Origin: a bacterium
Lineage (GTDB): Bacteria; Zhuqueibacterota; QNDG01; JAFGCO01
Direction of reading: 5' to 3'
DNA: 64,000 nt
Assembly: GCA_016932575.1 (NCBI GenBank)
Contig: JAFGCO010000029.1
Location: 1 to 64,000 of the forward strand
The position numbers were made by a program, and so were the translations under genes. The notes below the pieces were generated by a model that did not search any database, was not told where the DNA came from, and saw only the letters and a list, made by a program, of their open reading frames with translations. This document shows, one piece after another, positions 15,825 to 25,322 of this stretch (its first letter is position 1; each line of letters begins with the position of its first letter).

Positions 15825-16487
15825 ATGATGAAAAAATTCATTCATTTCGTTCCGATTCTCATGTTCATCTGCTGTGCGGCTCACCACAGCCTTCAACCAG
15901 CTGGAAAAGGCAACTGGACCGCCAATATCAGTGTCGGCGGCCCTGTCATTGCTGTTTTCGGCACACACATGCCGATCCCCTATCTGACAGCCGGCACCAC
16001 TTATGGATTTCGAGACCGTATCAATCTTAACGGTAATCTGCACCTTCTGCCTCTGGCCTATCAGATCGCAGGACTGGATATCGGAGCAGTCTGGTTCCCT
16101 CTGAAACAAAAAGGGTGGAGACCGATACTGGGGCTCCAGCCCAGATTGATGGGCTTGGCCAGTCTGAAAGACAATGTTTCTGAGCGTTTTCGCTTTTATC
16201 CCATCTTCACACCATCGGCAGCCTGGCGGATAAAAAACGGATTATTTTATACAGGCATGGACTGGACTTTTCCGCTGAATGCTCCGGATTTCAATGAAGA
16301 TGCACCCGCCACGCTGATCTCCCCTTTTTGCGGATACCGCTGGTCTCTGAGAAATAAATTTCATTTATATACTGAAATCAAATGGCAGGGAGCCAACCTG
16401 CCGTCTGACAAACTGGCTGTAGACTACTGGCCGATAGGCGGTCACGGTGCATTTTCCACGTTGATATCCATTGAAAGGGGGTTTTAA
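15825..16487 (+). CDS. Exported protein, probable outer-membrane beta-barrel or lipoprotein
   Basis: 220 residues. The N terminus MMKKFIHFVPILMFICCAAHH is a signal peptide with Cys residues that could be a lipobox. The rest shows alternating hydrophobic residues and many aromatic, short strands (ANISVGGPVIAVFG, LTAGTTYGFRDRINLNGNLHLLPL, FHLYTEIKWQGANL), as in 8- to 10-strand barrels. No named family recognised. Start supported by GGAGGGAG. The next gene follows after 1 bp, so the two form an operon. The Fur box upstream suggests iron-responsive expression, which would fit an envelope protein, but the link is untested. Confidence 0.7.
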   Translation: MMKKFIHFVPILMFICCAAHHSLQPAGKGNWTANISVGGPVIAVFGTHMPIPYLTAGTTYGFRDRINLNGNLHLLPLAYQIAGLDIGAVWFPLKQKGWRPILGLQPRLMGLASLKDNVSERFRFYPIFTPSAAWRIKNGLFYTGMDWTFPLNAPDFNEDAPATLISPFCGYRWSLRNKFHLYTEIKWQGANLPSDKLAVDYWPIGGHGAFSTLISIERGF

Positions 16488-16488
16488 C

Positions 16489-17313
16489 ATGAGATATACA
16501 AATGTGATTTTTTGTCTCGCCTCCCTCTTTCTGGCATGTGAACTGGACCCGTTCCTTTTCGACTCCAAATCATCGGATCATTATGAACTGCCGGGCAACA
16601 CAATTCCCATGGAATTGATCCAGAAAGTCAGTTTTGAAAGTGCTGGAAATATGCTTTACGGCATCTGGGTGGCCTCCAATGGCAGGCGTCCGGGACTGAC
16701 GCTGCTATATTGTCATGGCAATAAAAACGGTATTGATGAATACTGGGACCGGGTGCAGTTTCTGCATGAGATCGGTTTTAATCTTTTTATTTTTGACTAT
16801 CGGGGTTATGGAAAATCAGAAGGAGAATCCTCGGAAAAAGGATTGCATGAAGACGGAACGGCAGCATTGAACTACATCCGTAATCATAATCAGGTCACGG
16901 CGGATTCGTTGATTCTTTATGGATATTCCCTGGGCAATGTGGTTTCCATTTATCTCGCAGCTGAACAGATCGATCCGCTCTGTCTTTTTGCTGAAAGCCC
17001 CTTTGCCTCTTCCGCATCCCTGGCCCAGGGCAGCAGCGGGCTGGCTTTGCCGCACAGATGGCTGACAAAAGGAACATACGACAATTCTGAACGGGTTAAA
17101 AATATCCGGACCTCCTTCTGTCTGTTTCACGGAGAGTCGGATGATTTTGTACGCTGGAAAGACAATGGGCGTGTCGTCTGGGAAAACGCACCGGAACCTA
17201 AAATCCTTTACTTAATCAAGGAAGCCAATCATAAGGATATTCCGCAAACTCTGGGAATCAGCGAATATCAGGATATCATCAGCGAACACATTGCATCAGC
17301 GATACATAATTGA
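16489..17313 (+). CDS. Alpha/beta-hydrolase lipoprotein
   Basis: 274 residues from the ATG at 16489, preceded by GAAAGGGGG. Signal peptide with a lipobox-like LFLAC ending at Cys17. The hydrolase core shows the oxyanion region LLYCHGNKNG, FDYRGYGKSEG, the nucleophile elbow GYSLGN with Ser147, an Asp in HGESDDFV and a His in EANHKDI, so the Ser-Asp-His triad is complete. It resembles the ABHD12/13 or BEM46-like group. Substrate unknown, likely a small ester or lipid at the envelope. Confidence 0.85.
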   Translation: MRYTNVIFCLASLFLACELDPFLFDSKSSDHYELPGNTIPMELIQKVSFESAGNMLYGIWVASNGRRPGLTLLYCHGNKNGIDEYWDRVQFLHEIGFNLFIFDYRGYGKSEGESSEKGLHEDGTAALNYIRNHNQVTADSLILYGYSLGNVVSIYLAAEQIDPLCLFAESPFASSASLAQGSSGLALPHRWLTKGTYDNSERVKNIRTSFCLFHGESDDFVRWKDNGRVVWENAPEPKILYLIKEANHKDIPQTLGISEYQDIISEHIASAIHN

Positions 17314-17494
17314 ACAAAATGTCGTTCTGAAGCCTGTAATAAGTAGATCAGGGTTCATGCAGCCCTTCGAATCGTCAAACTGTAAAAGGAATTTTTCCGA
17401 TTGATGTTTAAAAATATTTTTCAATATCAAATTCAGCCATATTCTGATTAAGGAGGATAATATCACACACATTGATCAGCGGCGTTGGTCTCAG

Positions 17495-19012
17495 GTGGCG
17501 AAAATATGCCTTTTTGCAGTACTTTTTCTTTATATTGGATTGTGGCTTCTCTCTCCGCAGGAGTTTGTGGGCTCTGATCCGTGGGAATACTCCCTGCGTG
17601 CCTTTAAAATCGCAGAGTCTGCTGATTTCAGAGGTCATCGTTTTTTTGATCACCGGCTTTCCCTTACCGTTCCTACTGCAGTGGCATACAAACTTTTTGG
17701 CGTAAATATATACACAACAAATCTGTTACCACTGATTTCATCACTCCTGATTATTATCACTGTCTGGCTGGCATTGCCGGACGGAAAGGGCCGAATGATC
17801 GGCACGATTTTCTGCCTGACATCGGTCCCGCTTTTTAAATCTTCGGTTGAACTTCGGCCCGATATTATTGCCGGGGCATTCATGGCATTATCATTTTACC
17901 TGCTGCTCTTGAGGAACCGAATCACCCGCCACAAACGCGGAATAACTGCAATTTGTCTTCCAATCGTCTCAGTCACTCTTCTTTTTATCGCCTTTCTGGC
18001 AAAACTGAGTGCCTATTGGATTGCACCGCTCTGGGTATGGGCTTTTATCAACGATCTCAAATCGGACAGGAAAGCCGTATTGCTCCGTTGTTTCTATGGC
18101 CCCGCTCTCATCACGGGAATCTGTCTTGCCTCAGGATATCTTTTATTCTGTAAACTCATATGGAATGATCCATTTGCACGACTGAAAGCGGTTCAAGCCC
18201 TGACGGGTGTTCATCTCTGGTCCTGGGACAAAGCGTCTTCGCTGGCTATTCTGAAGCGGCTGACGATTTCTCCGGTTGGCCTCCTTGTCAGACAATATGG
18301 CGTTCCCATCATTGTTCTGGCCTTTCTGGCGCCACTCGTTGCATCAAAACCAGTGATGCCGTGGGCATTATACGCACTATCATGCCTGTTCTTTTTCTGG
18401 TTTGGCTCAACGAGTTACACACGCTATGAACCCATGCCTCTTCTGGATCGAATGACTCTTCCCGTCCTTCCTGCATTCATTATTTTGGCTGCCCATCTGA
18501 CCTCCCGGTTCTCTGTCACGTCCGGTCGTCCGGCATGGATAAATTCAACAATTCCCGTTCTCCTGGTTATCGCGGTAAACGGCTTTTCATTTGCGCAGCA
18601 TCTGAAAACCTGGAAAGGAAAAGATCTGCCGGAAGCCGAAGCAATATCCATTGTTCAGCAGGAGACGGAAAAAAACCCGGAAAAGCAGTTCCTCCTGATC
18701 TGCTCAGATCTCAGAAGCCCGGAGTCACTTGCATTTTACTTCGGCTATCGTTATCCTGAAAACCTGCGCGTATTATCATTCGGGGAACTGACGCAGGCAT
18801 TCGACCAGACCAGTTATGTATTTGTATTTATTAACAGAAACTGCTCAAGATTTCTTGAGGAGGCATACGGAAAACGTCACTTTGATACTGAGATTGATGC
18901 GCTTTCTCTTCCAATTGTGTTTTCATCAGGCAGTATTGTATTGTTTCGGACCGATGATAAAAAGAATATCGCACGATTGATCGATTCTGCCTTGCAGGCA
19001 CAGAAAAAATAA
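17495..19012 (+). CDS. GT-C fold membrane glycosyltransferase (GT39/83-like)
   Basis: 505 residues with about ten helices, a first periplasmic loop with GSDPWEYSLRAF (acidic residues typical of polyprenyl-phosphate-sugar users) and ELRPDIIAGAFMAL in helix 4. Likely transfers a sugar from a lipid carrier to a protein or glycan. A GTG at 17495 is the first ordinary start, but it has no Shine-Dalgarno sequence. A perfect AGGAGG sits at 17451-17456, and in frame, five bases after it, is ATC at 17462, which would add 11 codons (ITHIDQRRWSQ). Initiation at a non-standard codon is possible. Confidence 0.75.
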   Translation: MAKICLFAVLFLYIGLWLLSPQEFVGSDPWEYSLRAFKIAESADFRGHRFFDHRLSLTVPTAVAYKLFGVNIYTTNLLPLISSLLIIITVWLALPDGKGRMIGTIFCLTSVPLFKSSVELRPDIIAGAFMALSFYLLLLRNRITRHKRGITAICLPIVSVTLLFIAFLAKLSAYWIAPLWVWAFINDLKSDRKAVLLRCFYGPALITGICLASGYLLFCKLIWNDPFARLKAVQALTGVHLWSWDKASSLAILKRLTISPVGLLVRQYGVPIIVLAFLAPLVASKPVMPWALYALSCLFFFWFGSTSYTRYEPMPLLDRMTLPVLPAFIILAAHLTSRFSVTSGRPAWINSTIPVLLVIAVNGFSFAQHLKTWKGKDLPEAEAISIVQQETEKNPEKQFLLICSDLRSPESLAFYFGYRYPENLRVLSFGELTQAFDQTSYVFVFINRNCSRFLEEAYGKRHFDTEIDALSLPIVFSSGSIVLFRTDDKKNIARLIDSALQAQKK

Positions 19013-19035
19013 CTGAAAAAAAAAGAGGTGTCATT

Positions 19036-19527
19036 GTGAAATATGTGAAAGATAAAATCATAGTGATTATCATTGGCATTCTTGCCGCACTCATATCCTG
19101 TCAAAGAAAAAATATTGCCCCTGACATAATAACAGAAAAAAAACAGATAGAAAAAGCAATCCGCAGCAGTATTGGCTGGGCAAAAAACAAAGACCTTGAT
19201 TTGTTGTATCATGTGATCGCAAATGACACAAATTATATCGAAGTCGATCCGAATGACAGGATTGTGAAAGGGTTTCAGGAGTTTAAAAAAGCCGAAGATT
19301 TCTGGATGAGCCATGATTTTAAGGCGATTCGGTATGACATACGGGATTTGAAAATAAATATCTCGAGATCGGCCGGTGTGGCCTGGTTTTTTTGTATGCT
19401 TGATGATATTAATGAGTGGAAAGGTCAGCCTGCCAATTGGGAAAATACCCGATGGACGGGCGTGCTGGAGAAAAGAGATGGCAATTGGGTAATTGTTCAG
19501 ATGCATTTTTCATTTCCCGGCAATTAA
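19036..19527 (+). CDS. SnoaL/NTF2-like lipoprotein
   Basis: 163 residues, GTG start with AAAGAGGTG upstream. The N terminus KIIVIIIGILAALISCQRK is a lipoprotein signal with Cys22. The mature part has the DUF4440/SnoaL-like pattern: an amphipathic first helix (IEKAIRSSIGWAKNKDLD), VIANDTNYIEVDP, VKGFQEFKKAEDFW, and a final strand pair ending in LEKRDGNWVIVQMHFSF. Many such proteins bind small ligands or are non-catalytic. It follows the glycosyltransferase by 23 bp and is probably in the same message. Confidence 0.8.
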   Translation: MKYVKDKIIVIIIGILAALISCQRKNIAPDIITEKKQIEKAIRSSIGWAKNKDLDLLYHVIANDTNYIEVDPNDRIVKGFQEFKKAEDFWMSHDFKAIRYDIRDLKINISRSAGVAWFFCMLDDINEWKGQPANWENTRWTGVLEKRDGNWVIVQMHFSFPGN

Positions 19528-19575
19528 AAAAAACAAATGAGAAGAACGGCTTAAATCAGGGATTCAGCCATCACA

Positions 19576-20826
19576 ATGCATTTTCTTTCAATCCGGGGTC
19601 AAAATTTTATCAGCCATGAGAAAACTGTTCAATTAAAAGGTGCTGGACTCGGCAACTGGCTTAACCTCGAGCATTTTCTTTTTGGCTGGCCCGGCACGGA
19701 TTCACAAATCAGGCAGGCGATTCAGGAAACCTACGGGGAAGAAAAATATACCCTGTTCTGGGACAGGTACTACTCAGTTTATGTTCAGGAAGCAGACATA
19801 CGCTATGTTCATCAGTGCGGCATGAACCATGTCCGGATACCGGTTAACTACAGGCTCTTTTTCACGGACAGCTTCGAAAAATCAATCGCGATAAGAGAAA
19901 TAGACAGAGTTCTATCCTATTGTAAAAAATATGGGATTTGGGGTATTATCGATCTGCATGCCGTACCCGGCGGTCAGAATCCCGACTGGCACAGCGATAA
20001 TCACTCGGGCAAGGATCATTTCTGGCATGACCGCAGGGCCATGGATCTTGTAGTGAAACTCTGGGGACGCATTGCTGGCTATTACCGGAACAACCCTGTG
20101 GTAGGTGGCTATGATCTGATAAATGAGCCCTGTTTTTTTTCCAAAGCATCTGAAACAGCCATGCTCAGTTTTTTCCGTAAGTGCACGGCCGCCATCCGTT
20201 CAAAGGATACGAATCACATTATTTTCTATGAAGGAAATACTTACAGCCGGGATTTTTCCATGTTTTCAGAAAACCTGGACGATCATTCGTCGTACACATT
20301 CCATTTGTATCCCTTTCTGCAAATACCCGGGGAATTACATTCGGATCACATCCATGACAAATTAATCGAAAGCCTGTATCGTGATGTCACCTACGAGCAC
20401 CTGATTCAGAAGCTGAAAAAGCCGCTGTGGTGCGGTGAAACAGGCCATCCGCTGCATCTTTCCGGAAGCCGTCACATTTTAGAGGCGTTTTTATTGATCC
20501 TCGAAGATAAACAGATAGGGTGGGCCCTGTGGCCGTTAAAAGATTCCGGAGCCATGGCCATCACTTATGCAAAAAAAGAGTCTGCCTGGAACAGACTGTG
20601 CAGGCAGTTGTCGGAAGACTGGATTTTCTGGAGTATTTTTACCCAGGACAGCATTCTCTCTGCAGAAAAAGAAAAGGATAAATATGCCTATTACAAATGG
20701 CTCGCGAAAGAATCAACGAAAGCCTGGGAAATAGTACGCAACAATCTTTCCAAATGTCCCTTCGATCGATTGCTGGAAGCGCTGGAAGATTTCAAATTTG
20801 AAAATTGTATAAAAACGGAATTCTGA
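19576..20826 (+). CDS. Glycoside hydrolase family 5 (endo- or exo-beta-glucanase type)
   Basis: 416 residues. Both retaining catalytic glutamates are evident: acid/base Glu184 in YDLINEP and nucleophile Glu288 in PLWCGETGH. Other GH5 marks are GAGLGNWLNLE, HVRIPVNYRLF, IIDLHAVPGGQN and HLYPFL, closest to exo-1,3-beta-glucanase/cellulase-type subfamilies. No signal peptide is visible, so the enzyme should be cytoplasmic and act on imported oligosaccharides, in line with the GH94 phosphorylase at 31-33.5 kb. No strong ribosome-binding site precedes the ATG. The exact subfamily and substrate are uncertain. Confidence 0.88.
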   Translation: MHFLSIRGQNFISHEKTVQLKGAGLGNWLNLEHFLFGWPGTDSQIRQAIQETYGEEKYTLFWDRYYSVYVQEADIRYVHQCGMNHVRIPVNYRLFFTDSFEKSIAIREIDRVLSYCKKYGIWGIIDLHAVPGGQNPDWHSDNHSGKDHFWHDRRAMDLVVKLWGRIAGYYRNNPVVGGYDLINEPCFFSKASETAMLSFFRKCTAAIRSKDTNHIIFYEGNTYSRDFSMFSENLDDHSSYTFHLYPFLQIPGELHSDHIHDKLIESLYRDVTYEHLIQKLKKPLWCGETGHPLHLSGSRHILEAFLLILEDKQIGWALWPLKDSGAMAITYAKKESAWNRLCRQLSEDWIFWSIFTQDSILSAEKEKDKYAYYKWLAKESTKAWEIVRNNLSKCPFDRLLEALEDFKFENCIKTEF

Positions 20827-20859
20827 TCTGCATTTCATCATAAGGGGTAAATTGACCTC

Positions 20860-21750
20860 TTATTCAAAAAACACCAGCCCCTCATTGAATACCTGGTCAG
20901 CATATGTCTCTAAATTCAGCACAGAATCAGGATTGTTATAATCCACGATTCGCCGGTTCAATGATAAAAATGTCATTATTTCTCCGGTTCCTTCCGGCTG
21001 ATTCACCGTAGTGACTTCCAGTTCATCCCTTCGCTGCGAAATCACCACGCCATGACTGTCGATGATGCCTTTGATAATAAACGGCTCCATATCCGAGATG
21101 CAATGCTCCACTTCTGTGTACAGGCCCTCATTTTTTCCAAAGCCATCTTTCCAGTTCTGATATTCTCCCACATGAAACCGCCTGGACAAATTCAACGGAT
21201 CTCCGAGAAGACCCGCCGGCCGATAAATGGTGTAATCCGTATTGGTTTTCAATCGCCTGGGAAATACGGGCAGCTGACTGTAAAATATCGTGGGAGGCGC
21301 TGTGGTGTCAGGAACCGCGTTCCTTTTGAAAAAGGCCTTATAGGTTTCATTGATATTACTGTATTGATACAAAACCCATTGATCATCCATAGACAAAACA
21401 ACCTGTCCCGTATCTGTAAACGTCATCACCGGTGGAAAAATATGATTTGAGGCAGTACTGACATTAATCAATCGGTTTTGATATTGGGCATAATGGATCA
21501 CAAGACCATGATAATAAGTTGTATCATTTGACTGATCCTTTGTATGAAACGTGACACTGAATATTTCAACACCACGAATATCTAAAGAATCTTTACTCCC
21601 GGAATACCATGCACAGGCATGCACGCATGTCTTATTCAGCGGGATATGAATCTCAATGAACTCTTTTTCCGGTCCCGTGGTATTTTTATCACACTGAAAA
21701 AAACACAGAACAATGATAAGCCCCATAATCATATGAAATGTTTTCATCAT
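20860..21750 (-). CDS. Hypothetical lipoprotein
   Basis: 296 residues from the first of two adjacent ATGs at 21750, with GGGGAGC upstream. Lipoprotein signal MMKTFHMIMGLIIVLCFFQC, then a Thr/Gly/Pro linker (DKNTTGPEKEF). The body is beta-rich with no recognised domain. Divergently placed to the sorting-domain protein at 22 kb and convergent with the GH5 gene. Function unknown; placement suggests an envelope role. Confidence 0.7.
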   Translation of the reverse strand: MMKTFHMIMGLIIVLCFFQCDKNTTGPEKEFIEIHIPLNKTCVHACAWYSGSKDSLDIRGVEIFSVTFHTKDQSNDTTYYHGLVIHYAQYQNRLINVSTASNHIFPPVMTFTDTGQVVLSMDDQWVLYQYSNINETYKAFFKRNAVPDTTAPPTIFYSQLPVFPRRLKTNTDYTIYRPAGLLGDPLNLSRRFHVGEYQNWKDGFGKNEGLYTEVEHCISDMEPFIIKGIIDSHGVVISQRRDELEVTTVNQPEGTGEIMTFLSLNRRIVDYNNPDSVLNLETYADQVFNEGLVFFE

Positions 21751-21877
21751 GAGCTCCCCATAAGTGAATGTGTTTGTCGTCTTCTGATTGTTTGTAAGTA
21801 TACACAAAATATGAATCAAAATCAAGGCCCTGGATTACGCAAGAGCCCGTATAAACATACTTGATTTTTAGGACACA

Positions 21878-21892
21878 TTTAACTAAGTTAAA
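21878..21892. promoter_or_regulatory. 15-bp dyad, candidate operator
   Basis: TTTAACTAAGTTAAA is a perfect 7-1-7 dyad in the divergent intergenic region between the lipoprotein (start 21750) and the secreted protein (start 22056). It could serve both. No matching regulator is recognised. Confidence 0.35.
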
Positions 21893-22055
21893 CATTATTA
21901 TTCTGCTCTTTGACCTGAACTCAGAAAACATCAGCTGAAAAGCAGTTCATTCGGAGGAACAGCATCATTACGCCCGATTCATCAAATCAATCCGCCGATA
22001 AAATCTGATGTCTTTTATTAAAACAAATTTGCCTCTTTTTACAGGAGAGACAACC

Positions 22056-25000
22056 ATGAAAAAAATATGGATGCATCTGTTTACTGGACTTTTCACAGGA
22101 ATCACAACATCTTGCCTTTTTGCTCAGATGGATGATTTGCATGGAGATGCGAAAGAAATTCGACGAGGATTGCATGACGGCAATCAGTTTCATGTCACGT
22201 TTTACAATGACGGCACATTCGGTCAGATTGACAGTGAAACGGATATTGCCGGCGAATGGCCTGCCGGCATGGGGCATCTGTATTTATTCGACGGCAACCC
22301 GTTTGTGGGTTCTGAAGTTATGGATAACGAAGGCGTATGGCGGCACATTGTCAGTACCGTTCGCAGTGTCAGTATTCAGTTTGCTACAGGCGACCAGGGC
22401 CCTTCAGGAGAGTGGTGGACCTTTCTGCCGCTGCCCGGATTTGCCAATCAAAACATGGATCTTGTGGCCATGTCGCATATTCCCGCCTCCTGGCCCTTTT
22501 TCTGGCCGGATAAATGCGGGGATGTGACAGATCCCTGCTGGTATAATTCCTGGAACGGTTACTTTGGCAAAAATCAGTTTAACGCGGACCAGGAAAGCTT
22601 TTTTGTCGCCGATGATTACAATAACCGGGAGTTCAACTTTTATCCCGATACTACTGATTTTTACCGGGGCGGTCTGGGGATACGCATGAGTGTCCGCGGA
22701 TTTCAATGGTCACTTCCATCAATTGAGGATGTGCTCTTCACAGTGTTCGATCTTGAAAATATCGGGACCTATGATCATTATAAAATGGTATTCGGGTATA
22801 AAGTCGGCAACACCATGGGAAGTACAACTGAAAATTACGAAAGTGAAGCGGATGATCGAGGATTTTATGATACAGATGAAGACCTGGTCTATTTATTTGA
22901 CAATAATGACACAGGAGCCGGCGGCTGGAGCCCGGTGGGATACTTCGGCAGTGCGTTTCTCGAATCACCCGGAAATCCAGTTGACGGCATTGACAATGAC
23001 AATGACGGGAAGGATGGTACGGGAATTGTCATAAAAGAGGATATGTTTCAGCCGCGAGAGCTTCAGGCAGGTGATGCCATCGTTCTTATTGATTATTCAA
23101 GCTATGAACGCATGATTTATACAATGAATTCTGATCCGATTTTAATTAACTTTCAAAATCGGCTATATGAATTTTCTCCGGGTGATGTGATAGAAGAAAT
23201 TCCGAATAATAGAATGGATGATAATCTCAACGGCCTGATTGACGAAAACAACGGAGAGGTTACCGGTGAGGGAGAGAATCAGGTGATGACTTATTTGTAT
23301 ACAGGACTCAAATGCATTGATTATTATACAGGAGAAGGCCGATACAATCCACTGATTGATGAACGGCGGGATGACAGCATAGACAATGATGGAGACTGGG
23401 ATGCATTGTTGGACGATGTGGGTGCGGACGGTATGGCCCATACAGGAGATACAGGAGAACACGACGGTCGGCCCACACCGGGAGAGCCCAATTTTGACAA
23501 AACCGATGTGCATGAATCCGACCAGATCGGGCTGACCAGTTTCAATCTGTATCACTGGGAAATGATTCCGCATGATGATGATGAAATTGTGTGGGACAAT
23601 CTCAAACCAGGATATTTTAATGCCAATCTTCAGAATGATAATATTGAATTGTTTTTCGGCTCCGGATATTTTTCAATGAAACCCGATCAGACAGAACGCA
23701 TATCCATGGCGCTGATGTGCGGTGTGTCTCTGAGTGATCTGATGGACAATAAAACCGCAGCCACCTCTGCGCTTCATCATAATTACCGGCTTCCCAAAAA
23801 ACCCGAAGTCCCGGTACTCATGGCTGTGGCGCATGATCATAAGGTCACACTCAACTGGAGCGATGTGGCCGAAGTCACCAAAGATCCGGTCACCGGATAC
23901 GACTTTGAAGGATACCGGATATACCGATCAGCAGAATCATCTTTTTTCGGCGATCCGGTTATCCAGTTCGATCTGAACAATGAATATGCAGGATATTCCC
24001 AGATCCCGGAAAACGGCTCCTATTTTTATCTTGGTGCAAACACGGGGCTTCAGCACAGCTGGGTTGATACCAATATTGAATACGGGATTAAATATTACTA
24101 TATCGTCACTTCCTATGATCATGGCAATCCTGATATGGGAATTGCTCCTGCTGAATGTTCGAAAAACGTATATACCGATGCATCGGGTCAGGTGTTTGTG
24201 GGTCAGAACGGTGCCGTGGTCATACCTGTGGAGCCCTCCGCACCAAATTACAGCATGTCTGTCCGGCCAATCAGCGGTGTGACGGATGGAACCGTATCTG
24301 CGGACATTGTGGATCCGGCCGCCATGAAAAAAGGGCATACCTATCATATCACTTTTGAAGATTCACTGGACCGATTTAATCTTTTCACAAAAAATTTTAC
24401 ATTAACCGATCTGACAGCCGGAGAAATCCTGATCAACAGATATTCTTTGCTCGATCAAATCACATATAGCCATGTACTCCAGGGATTCCGGCTATCTCTG
24501 AGAAACGCCGGTAACGGGATCCTTGAACTGAATCCGGATTCATCCGGCTGGAACAATCCGGGGATTATGCCTTACAATTTCAGACGTCCCGGCCTGGTAC
24601 GCGATCCCTATCAACCCACGGCCGCCGACTTTCAGATCATTTTCGATGAAGTGGGTATGGACACGTCTGTTTCCTTTTACAGAATGCACGAAGAACTGCC
24701 TGCCGTCCCTGTAAACTTTACAGTCATTAACCTCTCAACCGGAGTAAAAGTGAAATTTGCCTTCAGAGAGCGTGATCTCATTGATGAATGGGAAGCCGGG
24801 GAATTTACGGGATACAAGGCAGGCAGACAGAATAGATCTGACGAGATTATTTTTCTGACATCCGATTCACTCATCGCAAGCTGGCAGGTATCCTATATAA
24901 GAAGCGTGTCAGATACACTACAGGCCGGCCCGGGAGATATTCTGACCCTGAAGCTGACCAAACCGTTTCTGTCGCAGGATGTATTTGAATGGACCATCCC

Positions 25001-25310
25001 GAACGAACAAACGGTCTCAGTCAATACGGATGACAAAGCGATACCGGACCATTTCTCTCTTTCCCAGAATTATCCGAATCCCTTTAATCCCGTAACCACC
25101 ATTAAATACGACCTTGCCAGAATCACCCGGGTCACCTTAAAAATATTCAATTGTATGGGTCAGGAAGTCGGCACACTGGTTAAAACGGTTCAGCCTGCTG
25201 GAACCTATCAGGTGTCCTGGAATGCATCGAAAGTCTCTTCCGGTGTGTATTTCTATCAGATTCAGGCAGACACATACTCTGAGCGAAGAAAAATGCTGGT
25301 CATTAAATAA
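22056..25310 (+). CDS. Large secreted protein with fibronectin-III region and type IX sorting domain
   Basis: 1,084 residues from the ATG at 22056, preceded by ACAGGAGAG. Signal peptide ends near LFAQ. Middle: beta-rich, with repeated Asp/Asn loops like calcium-binding motifs (DGIDNDNDGKDG, DDSIDNDGDWD). Around residues 590-710 lies a fibronectin-III-like unit (PVLMAVAHDHKVTLNWSD). The last 80 residues are the Por/T9SS type A sorting domain: LSQNYPNPFNPVTTIKYDL, LKIFNCMGQEV and a final strand SERRKMLVIK. Thus it is exported by type IX secretion and probably anchored or released at the surface. The family recurs in Calditrichota/KSB1-like genomes; function unknown. Confidence 0.85.
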   Translation: MKKIWMHLFTGLFTGITTSCLFAQMDDLHGDAKEIRRGLHDGNQFHVTFYNDGTFGQIDSETDIAGEWPAGMGHLYLFDGNPFVGSEVMDNEGVWRHIVSTVRSVSIQFATGDQGPSGEWWTFLPLPGFANQNMDLVAMSHIPASWPFFWPDKCGDVTDPCWYNSWNGYFGKNQFNADQESFFVADDYNNREFNFYPDTTDFYRGGLGIRMSVRGFQWSLPSIEDVLFTVFDLENIGTYDHYKMVFGYKVGNTMGSTTENYESEADDRGFYDTDEDLVYLFDNNDTGAGGWSPVGYFGSAFLESPGNPVDGIDNDNDGKDGTGIVIKEDMFQPRELQAGDAIVLIDYSSYERMIYTMNSDPILINFQNRLYEFSPGDVIEEIPNNRMDDNLNGLIDENNGEVTGEGENQVMTYLYTGLKCIDYYTGEGRYNPLIDERRDDSIDNDGDWDALLDDVGADGMAHTGDTGEHDGRPTPGEPNFDKTDVHESDQIGLTSFNLYHWEMIPHDDDEIVWDNLKPGYFNANLQNDNIELFFGSGYFSMKPDQTERISMALMCGVSLSDLMDNKTAATSALHHNYRLPKKPEVPVLMAVAHDHKVTLNWSDVAEVTKDPVTGYDFEGYRIYRSAESSFFGDPVIQFDLNNEYAGYSQIPENGSYFYLGANTGLQHSWVDTNIEYGIKYYYIVTSYDHGNPDMGIAPAECSKNVYTDASGQVFVGQNGAVVIPVEPSAPNYSMSVRPISGVTDGTVSADIVDPAAMKKGHTYHITFEDSLDRFNLFTKNFTLTDLTAGEILINRYSLLDQITYSHVLQGFRLSLRNAGNGILELNPDSSGWNNPGIMPYNFRRPGLVRDPYQPTAADFQIIFDEVGMDTSVSFYRMHEELPAVPVNFTVINLSTGVKVKFAFRERDLIDEWEAGEFTGYKAGRQNRSDEIIFLTSDSLIASWQVSYIRSVSDTLQAGPGDILTLKLTKPFLSQDVFEWTIPNEQTVSVNTDDKAIPDHFSLSQNYPNPFNPVTTIKYDLARITRVTLKIFNCMGQEVGTLVKTVQPAGTYQVSWNASKVSSGVYFYQIQADTYSERRKMLVIK

Positions 25311-25322
25311 CAGGTGAATATC

